Below are positions 1 through 7,187 of a DNA stretch of 64,000 bases, one piece after another. The DNA is taken from the NCBI GenBank assembly GCA_017465885.1, contig JAFTVG010000022.1, forward strand, positions 85,190 to 149,189, written 5' to 3'. The position numbers were made by a program, and so were the translations under genes. Source of the DNA: Clostridia bacterium (lineage in GTDB: Bacteria > Bacillota > Clostridia > Oscillospirales > CAG-272). The notes beneath the pieces are model-generated. The model made no database searches, was not told the DNA's origin, and was given only the letters and a program-made list of their open reading frames with translations. Positions within the stretch are counted from its first letter, which is position 1; the number at the start of each line of letters is the position of its first letter.

Positions 1-80
1 CCGACAAGGGCAAGCCTACCAATTCCGAATTCATTGCCATGATCGCAGACAATCTGCGCCTGACCAATAAGCTTTCATAA
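1..80 (+). CDS. spo0A: Stage 0 sporulation protein A, C-terminal end (partial)
   Basis: Only the last 25 codons are in the window, read in the frame beginning at base 3 and ending in TAA at 78-80. The tail contains KPTNSEFIAMIADNLRL, which I recognise as the conserved C-terminus of the Spo0A DNA-binding domain (Bacillus subtilis has KPTNSEFIAMVADKLRL). Spo0A is the phosphorelay-controlled master regulator of sporulation entry. It is followed by a strong terminator and then the spoIIIA operon. The family assignment rests on this short tail but the match is close. The 5' part lies outside the window. Confidence 0.85.
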   Translation, partial: DKGKPTNSEFIAMIADNLRLTNKLS

Positions 81-85
81 ACATA

Positions 86-115
86 GGGACGTCCCGAAAG
101 GAGGCGTCCCTTTTT
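86..115 (+). terminator. Rho-independent terminator of spo0A
   Basis: The arms GGGACG (86-91) and CGTCCC (105-110) are followed at once by five T residues. It lies six bases after the spo0A stop and separates that gene from the spoIIIA operon. Confidence 0.85.
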
Positions 116-125
116 CGTACAAGCA

Positions 126-155
126 GTCATAGACTCGTGCTTTACCTCATAGAAT
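126..155 (+). promoter_or_regulatory. Possible SigE-type promoter of the spoIIIA operon
   Basis: TCATAGA (127-133) and CATAGAAT (148-155) are 14 bases apart. They resemble the sporulation sigma-E elements TCATATT and CATACANT. The position, about 30 bases before the preferred spoIIIAA start, fits mother-cell expression of this operon. No good sigma-A promoter is visible here. The assignment is by eye from the consensus only. Confidence 0.45.
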
Positions 156-183
156 GTACAAGCACACAAGGGGGAACGCTCAA

Positions 184-1044
184 ATGCCCGCAATGTCATT
201 TCTTGAAAACAACCTGCCCTCGGTGCTTTCCTATTTGTTGAAGGAAAGCACCGAACCCGAGGAACTGCGCCTTTGTCTTCACCGTCCGGTGGTCGTCAAA
301 ACAAGAAGAGAAAAAAGAATTTCTCCTGTCATATGCACCCGGGCTTTGCTTGAAGAAACTCTGGCAAGATTGACTGAATACTCCTTCTATAACCATAGTG
401 ATACGGTAAAGGAGGGATATCTTTCACTGCCCTACGGTATCAGAGCGGGGATCTGCGGAAGCGCTCTTTTTCAAAACGGAAAAATCAGCGGAATCAAGGA
501 TCTTTGCTTTTTGAGCGTTCGTATTCCGCGAAATATAAAAAACGCCGCCTTACCCCTCTTTTCAAGGCTCAAAAGCAACGGCTTCACCTCGGGTGCCCTT
601 TTATATTCTCTCCCGGGCGTCGGCAAGACCACGGTGTTGAAGGATCTGATCAGACTTTTGTCGGAAAGCGGGTTATCCCTTGCCGTTATAGACGAGCGGG
701 GGGAGCTTTCTTCAGAAGCGTCCCCGCTTGATACAGCGGTGTATCGGTATTATCGAAAGGCAGACGCCATCGTTATGGCTGTAAAGACTTCTTGCCCCCA
801 AATGCTGATTTTGGACGAGATCGGCGTTACCGAGCAGGAAGCACTGATCAGCGCCGCATGCTGCGGAGTGCCCGTAGTGGCTTCCGCCCACGGCTCAAGT
901 GAAACGGAGATCCTTTCCCGTGCTGCATTCAAGCCGCTGTTTCGAGAGGGCATCTTTTCTTTGCTTGCAGGGCTGACAAGAAAAGAAAGTGAGCTATTCT
1001 ACCATTTTTCATTTGCTCACGAGGTAAAAGGAGCAGATCATTGA
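184..1044 (+). CDS. spoIIIAA: Stage III sporulation protein AA (ATPase)
   Basis: A 286-residue protein and the cytosolic ATPase of the SpoIIIA-SpoIIQ channel between mother cell and forespore. Walker A GVGKTT lies near residues 146-151 and the Walker B region MLILDEIG near 207-214, as in secretion-type AAA ATPases. The frame is open from an ATG at 154, but the ATG at 184 is preferred because it follows AAGGGG by about ten bases; an ATG at 193 is also possible. The stop overlaps the start of spoIIIAB. It is the first gene of an intact eight-gene operon. Confidence 0.93.
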   Translation: MPAMSFLENNLPSVLSYLLKESTEPEELRLCLHRPVVVKTRREKRISPVICTRALLEETLARLTEYSFYNHSDTVKEGYLSLPYGIRAGICGSALFQNGKISGIKDLCFLSVRIPRNIKNAALPLFSRLKSNGFTSGALLYSLPGVGKTTVLKDLIRLLSESGLSLAVIDERGELSSEASPLDTAVYRYYRKADAIVMAVKTSCPQMLILDEIGVTEQEALISAACCGVPVVASAHGSSETEILSRAAFKPLFREGIFSLLAGLTRKESELFYHFSFAHEVKGADH

Positions 1045-1505
1045 TGCGTATTTTGGGCATATTGTTGCTCAGCGGCTTTTTTGCGGCAGGGGGCTTTGCA
1101 TTTGGAGAGCTTTTCAGGCAAAGGTACAAGGACACAAAATTTCTTCTTTCACTTTGCATCCATTTGAGCCGAGAGATCAGCTACTCAGGAAAGAACTTAA
1201 AGAGCTGCTTTTCCTCCTATCCCGATTCAAAAAGAGCGGAGTGTCTCGCCTTCTTTCAAAAAAGGGAGTTCGAGCACGCATTCAAGGGGCTTCACATTGA
1301 GCGATCCTTAAAGGAAGAGCTTCTTCTCTTCTTTCGAACCCTTGGAAGCGGTGACAAAGAACAAGAAGAACAGCGCTGTAGAAGAATGATTGCTCTTTTG
1401 GAGCAGGAGGAAAGCAAGCTGTGCTCGGGAATAAAGGAGCAGATCCGCGTGGCAAGAACGGTAGGTGTCTGCATCGGGGGCGTTTTACTCTTGCTGTTGC
1501 TTTGA
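1044..1505 (+). CDS. spoIIIAB: Stage III sporulation protein AB
   Basis: A 153-residue protein with an N-terminal membrane segment (ILGILLLSGFFAAGGFAFG), a charged helical middle and a C-terminal hydrophobic stretch rich in leucine. This is the layout of SpoIIIAB, a type-II-secretion-F-like component of the channel apparatus. The ATG at 1044 overlaps the spoIIIAA stop (TGATG) and follows AAAGGAG by about ten bases; a TTG at 1041 is an in-frame alternative. The overlap implies translational coupling with spoIIIAA. Confidence 0.9.
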   Translation: MRILGILLLSGFFAAGGFAFGELFRQRYKDTKFLLSLCIHLSREISYSGKNLKSCFSSYPDSKRAECLAFFQKREFEHAFKGLHIERSLKEELLLFFRTLGSGDKEQEEQRCRRMIALLEQEESKLCSGIKEQIRVARTVGVCIGGVLLLLLL

Positions 1506-1545
1506 GAAGTAACAAACAAAGATCAAAGAAAGGACGGCGTATGCT

Positions 1546-1740
1546 ATGGAAATCACCCTGCTGCTAAAGGTTGTAGGTGTGGGGATCCTGGTTGCAGTTT
1601 CCAACCAGATCCTCTCAAAGACGGGACGTGACGAGCTGGCTACCTGGATCACAGTGGCAGGGATCGTGCTGGTGCTCATCATGCTGATTGGACAGATCGG
1701 CGGACTATTTGAAAGTATTCGCACGATTTTTGGCATATGA
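1546..1740 (+). CDS. spoIIIAC: Stage III sporulation protein AC
   Basis: A 64-residue integral membrane protein with two hydrophobic helices separated by a short polar turn containing SKTGRDE. Length and sequence are typical of SpoIIIAC, which pairs with SpoIIIAD in the feeding-tube channel. It starts at ATG 1546, and its stop overlaps the ATG of spoIIIAD (ATGA at 1737-1740). Confidence 0.93.
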   Translation: MEITLLLKVVGVGILVAVSNQILSKTGRDELATWITVAGIVLVLIMLIGQIGGLFESIRTIFGI

Positions 1741-2117
1741 ACAGCTTGTCTCTTTGCGGAATTGCGCTTCTATGCTATGCGGCGCTGACGATACTCGGCA
1801 AGGAAAAAAACGGATTAACTGCCCTGATCGCCATTGCAGGCAGTCTCTGTTTGCTCTTGCCCGCTGTTCTTTCTGTAAAAGGCCCCTTCCAAGAGCTTTC
1901 TGAATTGATAAAACGCTATGAATTCGTCGGTTCGCAACAGCTTTTTAAGGCGTTTGGCATTGGCTTTTGCTGTGAATTTACCGCCCAGATCTGCCGTGAA
2001 GCAGGATATCACGGTCTTTCGGATGCGCTCACCTTTTCTTGCAAGATTGCAATTCTTTGTCTTTGTATTCCCCTTTGGCAGGAGATCGTTTCCTTGATCG
2101 GAGGTCTGATTCCGTGA
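1737..2117 (+). CDS. spoIIIAD: Stage III sporulation protein AD
   Basis: A 126-residue membrane protein with about four hydrophobic segments and a central polar stretch with the charged motif ELIKRYEF. It is homologous in layout to SpoIIIAC and of usual length for SpoIIIAD. The start overlaps the spoIIIAC stop by four bases, and the stop overlaps the GTG of spoIIIAE, so three genes are translationally linked. Confidence 0.92.
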   Translation: MNSLSLCGIALLCYAALTILGKEKNGLTALIAIAGSLCLLLPAVLSVKGPFQELSELIKRYEFVGSQQLFKAFGIGFCCEFTAQICREAGYHGLSDALTFSCKIAILCLCIPLWQEIVSLIGGLIP

Positions 2118-3217
2118 GAAAGCAGTGCTTTATACCGATACTGATCCTTTTCACCTTTCTTTTTCTGCCCTTATCAGTCAGCGCTGAAGAATATCCTCAA
2201 GAGCAAGAGCTAAAGCAGCTTTTAGACTACCTTCCGGAAGAATACGCCTCATATTTTTTTAATGACGAGGGGGCTTTATCCCTTCCCACGCCGGATAGGC
2301 TTCTGTCACTGAGCACGGCTATACTGAAAAATGCGCTGACCGAAGGTGCTCCAAGGATCAAGACTACCCTGTCCTTGGTCCTGTTTTGCAGCATCTTTTC
2401 GCTGTTTGAAAGCTGTCTTTCCGACTCAAAAGCAAAGGGAATACTGCGCTCCTGCGTCTTTTTGACGGGAATGCTGTCCATCGGACAAGCACTTACTCAG
2501 GTTTTTGCCCTGACGGAAGAGCACTTGAACCGCCTCTGTGGTATTTTGACGGGCATTTTACCGATACTCAACGGAATTCATCTTTCAATGGGTGCGGTAA
2601 GCAGCGCCGCACTTTCAAGCGCATTGCTCACCATTCTTCTTTCTCTTATCGGTGAGTTTTCAGGCGGGCTGCTCTTCCCCTTTCAAAAGGTTGTTTTTGC
2701 CCTTGATCTGACGGCAATTTTAACCGAAAACAAGGGGCTGTCCTCCTTTGCCTGCTCTGTAAAGAAAATACTTTTATTCTTGATCGGCGGACTATCCTTT
2801 TTCTTGCTTTCCTGCTTCGCGCTGCAAAACGTGGTTGCCGCAAGAGCAGACACCGCTGCTTTGCGCGCCTTTCGCTTTACCGCAGGCGGGCTTGTGCCCG
2901 TGGTCGGCTCGGCGCTATCCGAATCCTCACGCATTCTTTTATCCGGCTTAGAGCTTCTTCGGGCAACCGGCGGTGCAGTTGCCGTCATTGCAATCCTCTT
3001 TATGCTCCTTTCTCCCCTTTGCACTCTTTTTGTCTGCGCAATCTCCCTTTCCCTTGCGGCTGATCTTAGCGCAACGCTTGAAAACGATCTGCTGAAATCC
3101 CTCTTTTCTGCCGCCCGCTCCACGGTCAATCATCTTGCCGCCTTTATGATCTTATGTGACCTCTCGGTCATCATTGCCCTTGCCATCACACTCTCCCAAA
3201 CGGTAAGCATCATATAA
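2114..3217 (+). CDS. spoIIIAE: Stage III sporulation protein AE
   Basis: A 367-residue polytopic membrane protein, the largest of the SpoIIIA channel. It opens with a signal-peptide-like segment ending in the cleavage-site pattern SVSAEE at residues 21-26, followed by several hydrophobic helices in the C-terminal two thirds. The frame is open from 2039, but the GTG at 2114 is chosen because it overlaps the spoIIIAD stop (GTGA) and lies ten bases after GGAGG. The length agrees with the family. Confidence 0.92.
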   Translation: MRKQCFIPILILFTFLFLPLSVSAEEYPQEQELKQLLDYLPEEYASYFFNDEGALSLPTPDRLLSLSTAILKNALTEGAPRIKTTLSLVLFCSIFSLFESCLSDSKAKGILRSCVFLTGMLSIGQALTQVFALTEEHLNRLCGILTGILPILNGIHLSMGAVSSAALSSALLTILLSLIGEFSGGLLFPFQKVVFALDLTAILTENKGLSSFACSVKKILLFLIGGLSFFLLSCFALQNVVAARADTAALRAFRFTAGGLVPVVGSALSESSRILLSGLELLRATGGAVAVIAILFMLLSPLCTLFVCAISLSLAADLSATLENDLLKSLFSAARSTVNHLAAFMILCDLSVIIALAITLSQTVSII

Positions 3218-3229
3218 AGGAGATCGTTT

Positions 3230-3742
3230 ATGAAACACTATCTGATCACACTCATCCTTATTTCTATCATCACCGGAGGTCTGAGCTATCTGTCAAGCGG
3301 TTTTTGCTATGAAAAGCAGATACGGTATCTTTCTATGCTGCTGACACTTCTTGCCCTGCTGTCCCCCCTGCCTACACTGCTTTCCTCTGTTGATCCGGGT
3401 CACTTAGAGGTCACCTTGCCCGAGCAGGCAGACTCAGCGTTTGGGATGCTTTTGAAGGACAAAACCGAGGAGCGGATCAACGAACAGCTCTGCGCCGAGA
3501 TCATCCGACGATGCGGACTAAAGGAGAACGATTTTACCGTGCGCACCGAGCTGATCCTTGACAAGGATCGATCTACCTTTTCAATGAGCGGTGTAGAGAT
3601 CAGCCTGCACAGCATCGGCGCCGTATTAAAGCGGGAAGAGATCCGCTCGGTTGTGAAAATAGTCAGCGAAAACTGCGTCTTTAAAGAAGAGCCGAAAACC
3701 AAAGGAGGAACTGCCGATGATCAGCGAGCTGATGAAGAGTAA
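3230..3742 (+). CDS. spoIIIAF: Stage III sporulation protein AF
   Basis: A 170-residue protein with two N-terminal membrane helices (about residues 5-22 and 30-50) and a soluble C-terminal domain with the family-like pattern INEQLCAEIIRRCG. SpoIIIAF is one of the ring-forming or membrane components of the channel. An AAAGGAG site precedes ATG 3230. Its 3' end overlaps the spoIIIAG start by 26 bases, more than other junctions in this operon. Confidence 0.88.
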   Translation: MKHYLITLILISIITGGLSYLSSGFCYEKQIRYLSMLLTLLALLSPLPTLLSSVDPGHLEVTLPEQADSAFGMLLKDKTEERINEQLCAEIIRRCGLKENDFTVRTELILDKDRSTFSMSGVEISLHSIGAVLKREEIRSVVKIVSENCVFKEEPKTKGGTADDQRADEE

Positions 3743-4061
3743 GACCGCACTGATCCTCACTCTCGCGGCACTGCTTGGGGTATTTTTGCTTTTCTTTTCT
3801 GCAAAGCAACCCCAAAAGCTTCCTGAAACCGCAGAAAGAGAGCAAAGACAACAGGAGCTGACCGCTTTTCTTGAGCAGACCAAGGGGGTGGGTGAGGTGC
3901 ATCTGCAATTTTGTGTTGACGAGGAGCAACAGATCGTTTCTGCCGCCGTGATCTGCGACGGCGGCAGCGATCCATACGTTTCCGCAAAGGTGGTGCGCCT
4001 GCTATCAGCGGCGCTTGGTCTGCCAACCAACAAGATCGAGGTGTGCGGTCGAGAAAAGTAA
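3717..4061 (+). CDS. spoIIIAG: Stage III sporulation protein AG (short form)
   Basis: A 114-residue protein with one N-terminal membrane helix (residues 10-28) and a C-terminal ring-building domain containing QTKGVGEVHLQFCVD and a conserved-looking pattern of small residues, DP and a final KIEVCGREK. These features and the gene order identify SpoIIIAG, which forms a large ring in the intermembrane space. It is clearly shorter than typical SpoIIIAG (about 200 aa): the linker between helix and ring domain and part of the ring insertion appear reduced. GGAGG precedes ATG 3717. Confidence 0.82.
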   Translation: MISELMKSKTALILTLAALLGVFLLFFSAKQPQKLPETAEREQRQQELTAFLEQTKGVGEVHLQFCVDEEQQIVSAAVICDGGSDPYVSAKVVRLLSAALGLPTNKIEVCGREK

Positions 4062-4151
4062 GTATAAATGCGCGATGCGCTCCCCTGCCAGTCATAAAGA
4101 CTATTTTCAAAGAATATACTTTATCAAACCAATCCTCAGGAGGAACTACGA

Positions 4152-4817
4152 ATGCAAATCACGAAGTCTACAGAACATAAGAGCGAAAAGGGGCTGGTGC
4201 CCTTTAAAGAAACGGTAAAGGAGCTTCCACAAAAGATGGGGAAATTCTTTACTTCAAATCAGAAGCGCACGCTGATCGTCACCGCATCCATTTTGGTGGT
4301 GTGTGCCGCCGTGGCGGTAAATTGGATGCTTTTCGGTCCCGAGAGCAACGGACTTGAAAACCCGGGCGACACCAATACGGGCGCTCCCGGCACCTCTGCA
4401 CCCGCAGGGGACGGTACCGCCGCCGACACCCCCGATGATACCGAAACGCCCGAAAGCTTCTTTGCCATCGCCATCACCGACCGTCAAAGAGCAAGAGACG
4501 AGGCACTGGAGGTACTTCAGACCGTTGTAGACAGCACTGACTCCACCACCGAAGAAAAGACGCAGGCGGCAGAGGCAATCGCACGCATCGCTTCCAATAT
4601 CGAAGCAGAAGCAAACATCGAGACGCTGATCAAAAGCAAGGGCTTTTCTCAGTGTGTTGCCGTTGTGGACGACACCACCGTCTCAGTGATCGTTGGCACC
4701 GACGACGCCCTGATGGCAAACGAGCTTGCCCAGATCAAGGAGATCATTTATCTGCAGACTGGTGTTGACCCTACGGGTATGCGCATCACCGAAAAGATCA
4801 TCGAAAGCGCAGAATAA
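4152..4817 (+). CDS. spoIIIAH: Stage III sporulation protein AH
   Basis: A 221-residue protein with a cytosolic N-terminus of about 35 residues, one membrane helix (about 38-58), a low-complexity Gly/Thr/Pro/Asp linker (about 60-100) and a C-terminal YscJ/FliF-like domain. SpoIIIAH binds SpoIIQ across the septal space. AGGAGG precedes ATG 4152. A 90-base gap separates it from spoIIIAG and contains TCATAAA followed 14-16 bases later by AATATACT, which could be a weak additional sporulation promoter, unproven. A terminator follows. Confidence 0.93.
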   Translation: MQITKSTEHKSEKGLVPFKETVKELPQKMGKFFTSNQKRTLIVTASILVVCAAVAVNWMLFGPESNGLENPGDTNTGAPGTSAPAGDGTAADTPDDTETPESFFAIAITDRQRARDEALEVLQTVVDSTDSTTEEKTQAAEAIARIASNIEAEANIETLIKSKGFSQCVAVVDDTTVSVIVGTDDALMANELAQIKEIIYLQTGVDPTGMRITEKIIESAE

Positions 4818-4821
4818 CATA

Positions 4822-4850
4822 GAAAAGCTCCGAGAAACGGGGCTTTTCTT
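4822..4850 (+). terminator. Terminator of the spoIIIA operon
   Basis: AAAAGC-T-CCG pairs with CGG-G-GCTTTT around a GAGAAA loop, with further T residues following. It starts about five bases after the spoIIIAH stop. Confidence 0.8.
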
Positions 4851-4856
4851 TTATGC

Positions 4857-4885
4857 TTGAAAATTGAAGAAATCTGTGCTATAAT
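4857..4885 (+). promoter_or_regulatory. Sigma-A promoter of the SecB-like/Nudix pair
   Basis: TTGAAA (4857-4862), a 17-base spacer and TATAAT (4880-4885). The transcript would start about 25 bases before the TTG start of the SecB-like gene. Confidence 0.8.
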
Positions 4886-4915
4886 AGATTATCTTAAGAA
4901 CAAGGAGTGATCGTT

Positions 4916-5314
4916 TTGGCAAGCATCGTTTTAAAAGGATACCGTGCAAAGGATATCGAATTTCACGGCCATCTGAACCCGGGAGAAAAGATCCAGTTAG
5001 ACAATAAATATTCGTATAACGTCCGCTACGGCAAGGACAATGTATGCGTTGCGGAGTTAAGCTGTCAGGTCTTTGATAAGAATTCTCCCGAAAAGTTCAA
5101 GATCTCCGTGATCGTTGAGGGTATCTTCTCTCACAGCGGCGATCAGACCAAGGAGCAGATCCACGTGACAACCTATAAGGAGCTTTTCCCCTATGCAAGA
5201 GTGCTTGCTTCCACCGTCACCTCAGTGGCAGGCATTCCCCCAATCATTCTTCCCACGGTGGATATTGAAAACCAAAGCATCTACCGCATTGATACGGAGA
5301 ATCTGAAGCCGTGA
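4916..5314 (+). CDS. SecB-like export chaperone family protein
   Basis: A 132-residue protein that resembles the SecB family fold. Near residue 90 it has LFPYARVLASTVTSVAG followed by IPPIILPTVDIENQSIY, which matches the SecB C-terminal pattern of a YAR motif, a Pro-rich stretch and a final hydrophobic-Tyr segment. Proteobacterial SecB holds preproteins unfolded for SecA; SecB-like proteins elsewhere also serve as toxin-antitoxin chaperones. No toxin-antitoxin pair is adjacent, so the client is unknown. The TTG start at 4916 is set by AAGGAG eight bases upstream; a GTG at 4907 falls inside that site. The stop overlaps the Nudix gene start. Confidence 0.6.
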   Translation: MASIVLKGYRAKDIEFHGHLNPGEKIQLDNKYSYNVRYGKDNVCVAELSCQVFDKNSPEKFKISVIVEGIFSHSGDQTKEQIHVTTYKELFPYARVLASTVTSVAGIPPIILPTVDIENQSIYRIDTENLKP

Positions 5315-6324
5315 AAAAGACAACCCTTTGCTACATCCTTTGCGGTGACGAGATCCTGATGCTCCACCGCACGAAAAAGAAGAATGATGAAAACGAAGGC
5401 AAATACATTGGTCTTGGCGGTCACTTTTTAGAGGGCGAAACGCCCTTTGACTGCGTAAAACGAGAAGTGCTTGAGGAAAGCGGCATTCTGCTCAAAGACC
5501 CCTCATACCGCGGGATCGTCACCTTTCAAAGCGACGTCTACCCTTCGGAGGAGATGCACCTGTTTACGGCTACCCTGCCCTCTCTGCCTCCCCTTCCTGA
5601 ATGCGATGAGGGGGAGCTGAAGCTGATCTCAAAGGATCGCCTGCTTTCGCTGAAAATGTGGGAAGGTGACCTGATTTTCCTCTCTCTTCTCTTTGAAAAC
5701 CATCCGTTTTTTGAATTGACTCTATGCTACGAGGGCGAAACATTGACGAATGCCACCCTCAACGGCAGACCATCCGAGCTTTTTGATCTTCTTGACGAGA
5801 AGGGAGAAAGGACGGGACGCTTCAAGGAGCGCTCTCTTGTACACCGTGACGGTGATTTTCACGCCACGGCGCACGTGTGGATCTACCGCACTGTAAACGG
5901 ACGTCATCAGATCCTTTTGCAAAAGCGTGCAGAAAACAAGGACGCCTACCCGGGAATGCTTGACATCTCCTGCGCAGGACATCTAAAAAGAGGAGACAGC
6001 TACGAAGAAGCCGCCGCAAGAGAGCTGGAGGAGGAGCTGAGACTCGGTGCTTTTGGGGAGGATCTTCAGCACGTCGGCTTCTTTGAGCGGTATACGAAAG
6101 AGGTCTTTTATAACAAACCCTTTCTTGATCACGAACGCTCTGCCCTTTATCTTCTTTGCGGAAACAATATCCGTCCCGAGCAGATCGTTTGCTCTGAGGA
6201 GCTTTGCGGTGTTTGCTGGTTTGACGTTGACCTGCTTGAAAAAGACCACACGCTTGGCGGGCAAAGCTGTCTTGTTAAGGAGGAGTTATCCTTGGTTTTG
6301 TCTGCATTAAAAAACATAAAATAA
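5311..6324 (+). CDS. Tandem Nudix hydrolase (MutT-like plus isopentenyl-isomerase-like domains)
   Basis: A 337-residue protein with two Nudix domains. The first (about 1-130) has a canonical box, GHFLEGETPFDCVKREVLEE, and resembles MutT/8-oxo-dGTP hydrolases. The second (about 155-320) has GHLKRGDSYEEAAARELEEE, with Asp in place of the first box Glu, and resembles the IPP-isomerase/YfcD branch. Each domain alone is common; the fusion could combine nucleotide clean-up with an unknown second activity. The GTG start overlaps the stop of the SecB-like gene (GTGA), so the two are translationally coupled. Substrates cannot be told from sequence. Confidence 0.85.
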   Translation: MKKTTLCYILCGDEILMLHRTKKKNDENEGKYIGLGGHFLEGETPFDCVKREVLEESGILLKDPSYRGIVTFQSDVYPSEEMHLFTATLPSLPPLPECDEGELKLISKDRLLSLKMWEGDLIFLSLLFENHPFFELTLCYEGETLTNATLNGRPSELFDLLDEKGERTGRFKERSLVHRDGDFHATAHVWIYRTVNGRHQILLQKRAENKDAYPGMLDISCAGHLKRGDSYEEAAARELEEELRLGAFGEDLQHVGFFERYTKEVFYNKPFLDHERSALYLLCGNNIRPEQIVCSEELCGVCWFDVDLLEKDHTLGGQSCLVKEELSLVLSALKNIK

Positions 6325-6328
6325 AGAG

Positions 6329-6356
6329 AAAACGCTATCCCGCAGGATAGCGTTTT
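6329..6356. terminator. Bidirectional terminator between convergent genes
   Basis: AAAACGCTATCC pairs with GGATAGCGTTTT around a CGCA loop, with A and T runs on the two sides. It can end the Nudix transcript (+) and the ferredoxin-like transcript (-). Confidence 0.88.
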
Positions 6357-6373
6357 TTGTTATGTAGCAGAAA

Positions 6374-6613
6374 TCAAAGCTGAGCAAGAACGACGTCCTT
6401 GAAGAACTCTTCAACCGTCTCGGGGGTTACGGAATGGAACTTGTCATCAACGGTCACGCAAACGCCCTTCTGACAACTGCCCATACAGAAGGTACCCGCC
6501 AAAGTAACCTTATCGCCAACGTTGTTGTCAGCAATCAGCTTCTTTAACGCTTCAACCACTCTGTGCGATCCCTTGATGTGGCAAGAACTACCGATACATA
6601 CCGTAATTTTCAT
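6374..6613 (-). CDS. Thioredoxin-like [2Fe-2S] ferredoxin
   Basis: A 79-residue protein with four cysteines arranged C-X4-C (residues 6 and 11, CIGSSC) and C-X3-C (43 and 47, CMGSC), the ligand pattern of thioredoxin-fold 2Fe-2S proteins such as the NuoE/HndA domain. Free-standing versions occur in many Clostridia and are thought to feed electrons to hydrogenase or NADH-dependent complexes; no such partner is adjacent, though Rnf is encoded elsewhere in the window. AAGGAG precedes the ATG. A promoter and a small 5' hairpin lie upstream. Confidence 0.85.
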   Translation of the reverse strand: MKITVCIGSSCHIKGSHRVVEALKKLIADNNVGDKVTLAGTFCMGSCQKGVCVTVDDKFHSVTPETVEEFFKDVVLAQL

Positions 6614-6638
6614 AGCGTACTCCTTAAAATCATTGTAT

Positions 6639-6654
6639 GCGGCAAGATTGCCGC
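6639..6654 (-). other. Small hairpin in the 5' leader of the ferredoxin gene
   Basis: GCGGCAA and TTGCCGC are separated by two bases, between the -10 element and the Shine-Dalgarno site. It may affect mRNA stability or translation; no regulator is known. Confidence 0.4.
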
Positions 6655-6667
6655 TTCATTACACTTC

Positions 6668-6696
6668 ATTGTATCATAAAATTTCAAAAGATTCAA
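6668..6696 (-). promoter_or_regulatory. Promoter of the ferredoxin gene
   Basis: On the minus strand, TTGAAT (6696-6691), 17 bases, then TACAAT (6673-6668). Confidence 0.7.
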
Positions 6697-6734
6697 TAGA
6701 AATTTCAATAAAATACAATTTTTTGCCGATTTTC

Positions 6735-7178
6735 TTAGTCTAACTCAAAAGTATCTTCACTATATGGAATCAACTCTGCTTGAAGATTTGCAATCATGAA
6801 GGAATTGATCTTGTATTCCACATGTCCTTGAAAAGGGGTATATAATTCCTTTATATAAAAATAGCAGAAGCCCTTCTCTTCCCGAATGGCGTAGGCATAG
6901 TTCCTTCTCCTTCTGCCGTTTACCCCGTCAAAAACAAGCTGAGATACGGCAGGATCCACCTCGCATCGAAGCTCTGAGGTGTCCTTGGCAGAGCGCAAGG
7001 CTTCTATGATCTCCTCCTTTTTCATAGGGATTTTATAAACGAATTTGGTCAAACGGTCGTTATGATTGATGACACCCTTTGTCGTTTTCATATGCTCCTT
7101 TAATGCCATAACAAGCGTGCCGCCGACGACCAAAAAAGCAATGCTAAACAGAACGATGAGTACGATGACTTCTTCCAT
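6735..7178 (-). CDS. Small membrane-anchored protein, unknown function
   Basis: A 147-residue protein with one N-terminal membrane helix (about residues 3-27, rich in Val/Ile/Leu) and a soluble C-terminal domain of about 110 residues. I do not recognise the domain. It begins nine bases after the DUF3472-type gene with AAGGATG as ribosome binding site, so it is likely co-transcribed with it. No signal for cleavage is visible. Confidence 0.7.
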   Translation of the reverse strand: MEEVIVLIVLFSIAFLVVGGTLVMALKEHMKTTKGVINHNDRLTKFVYKIPMKKEEIIEALRSAKDTSELRCEVDPAVSQLVFDGVNGRRRRNYAYAIREEKGFCYFYIKELYTPFQGHVEYKINSFMIANLQAELIPYSEDTFELD

Positions 7179-7187
7179 ACTACATCC

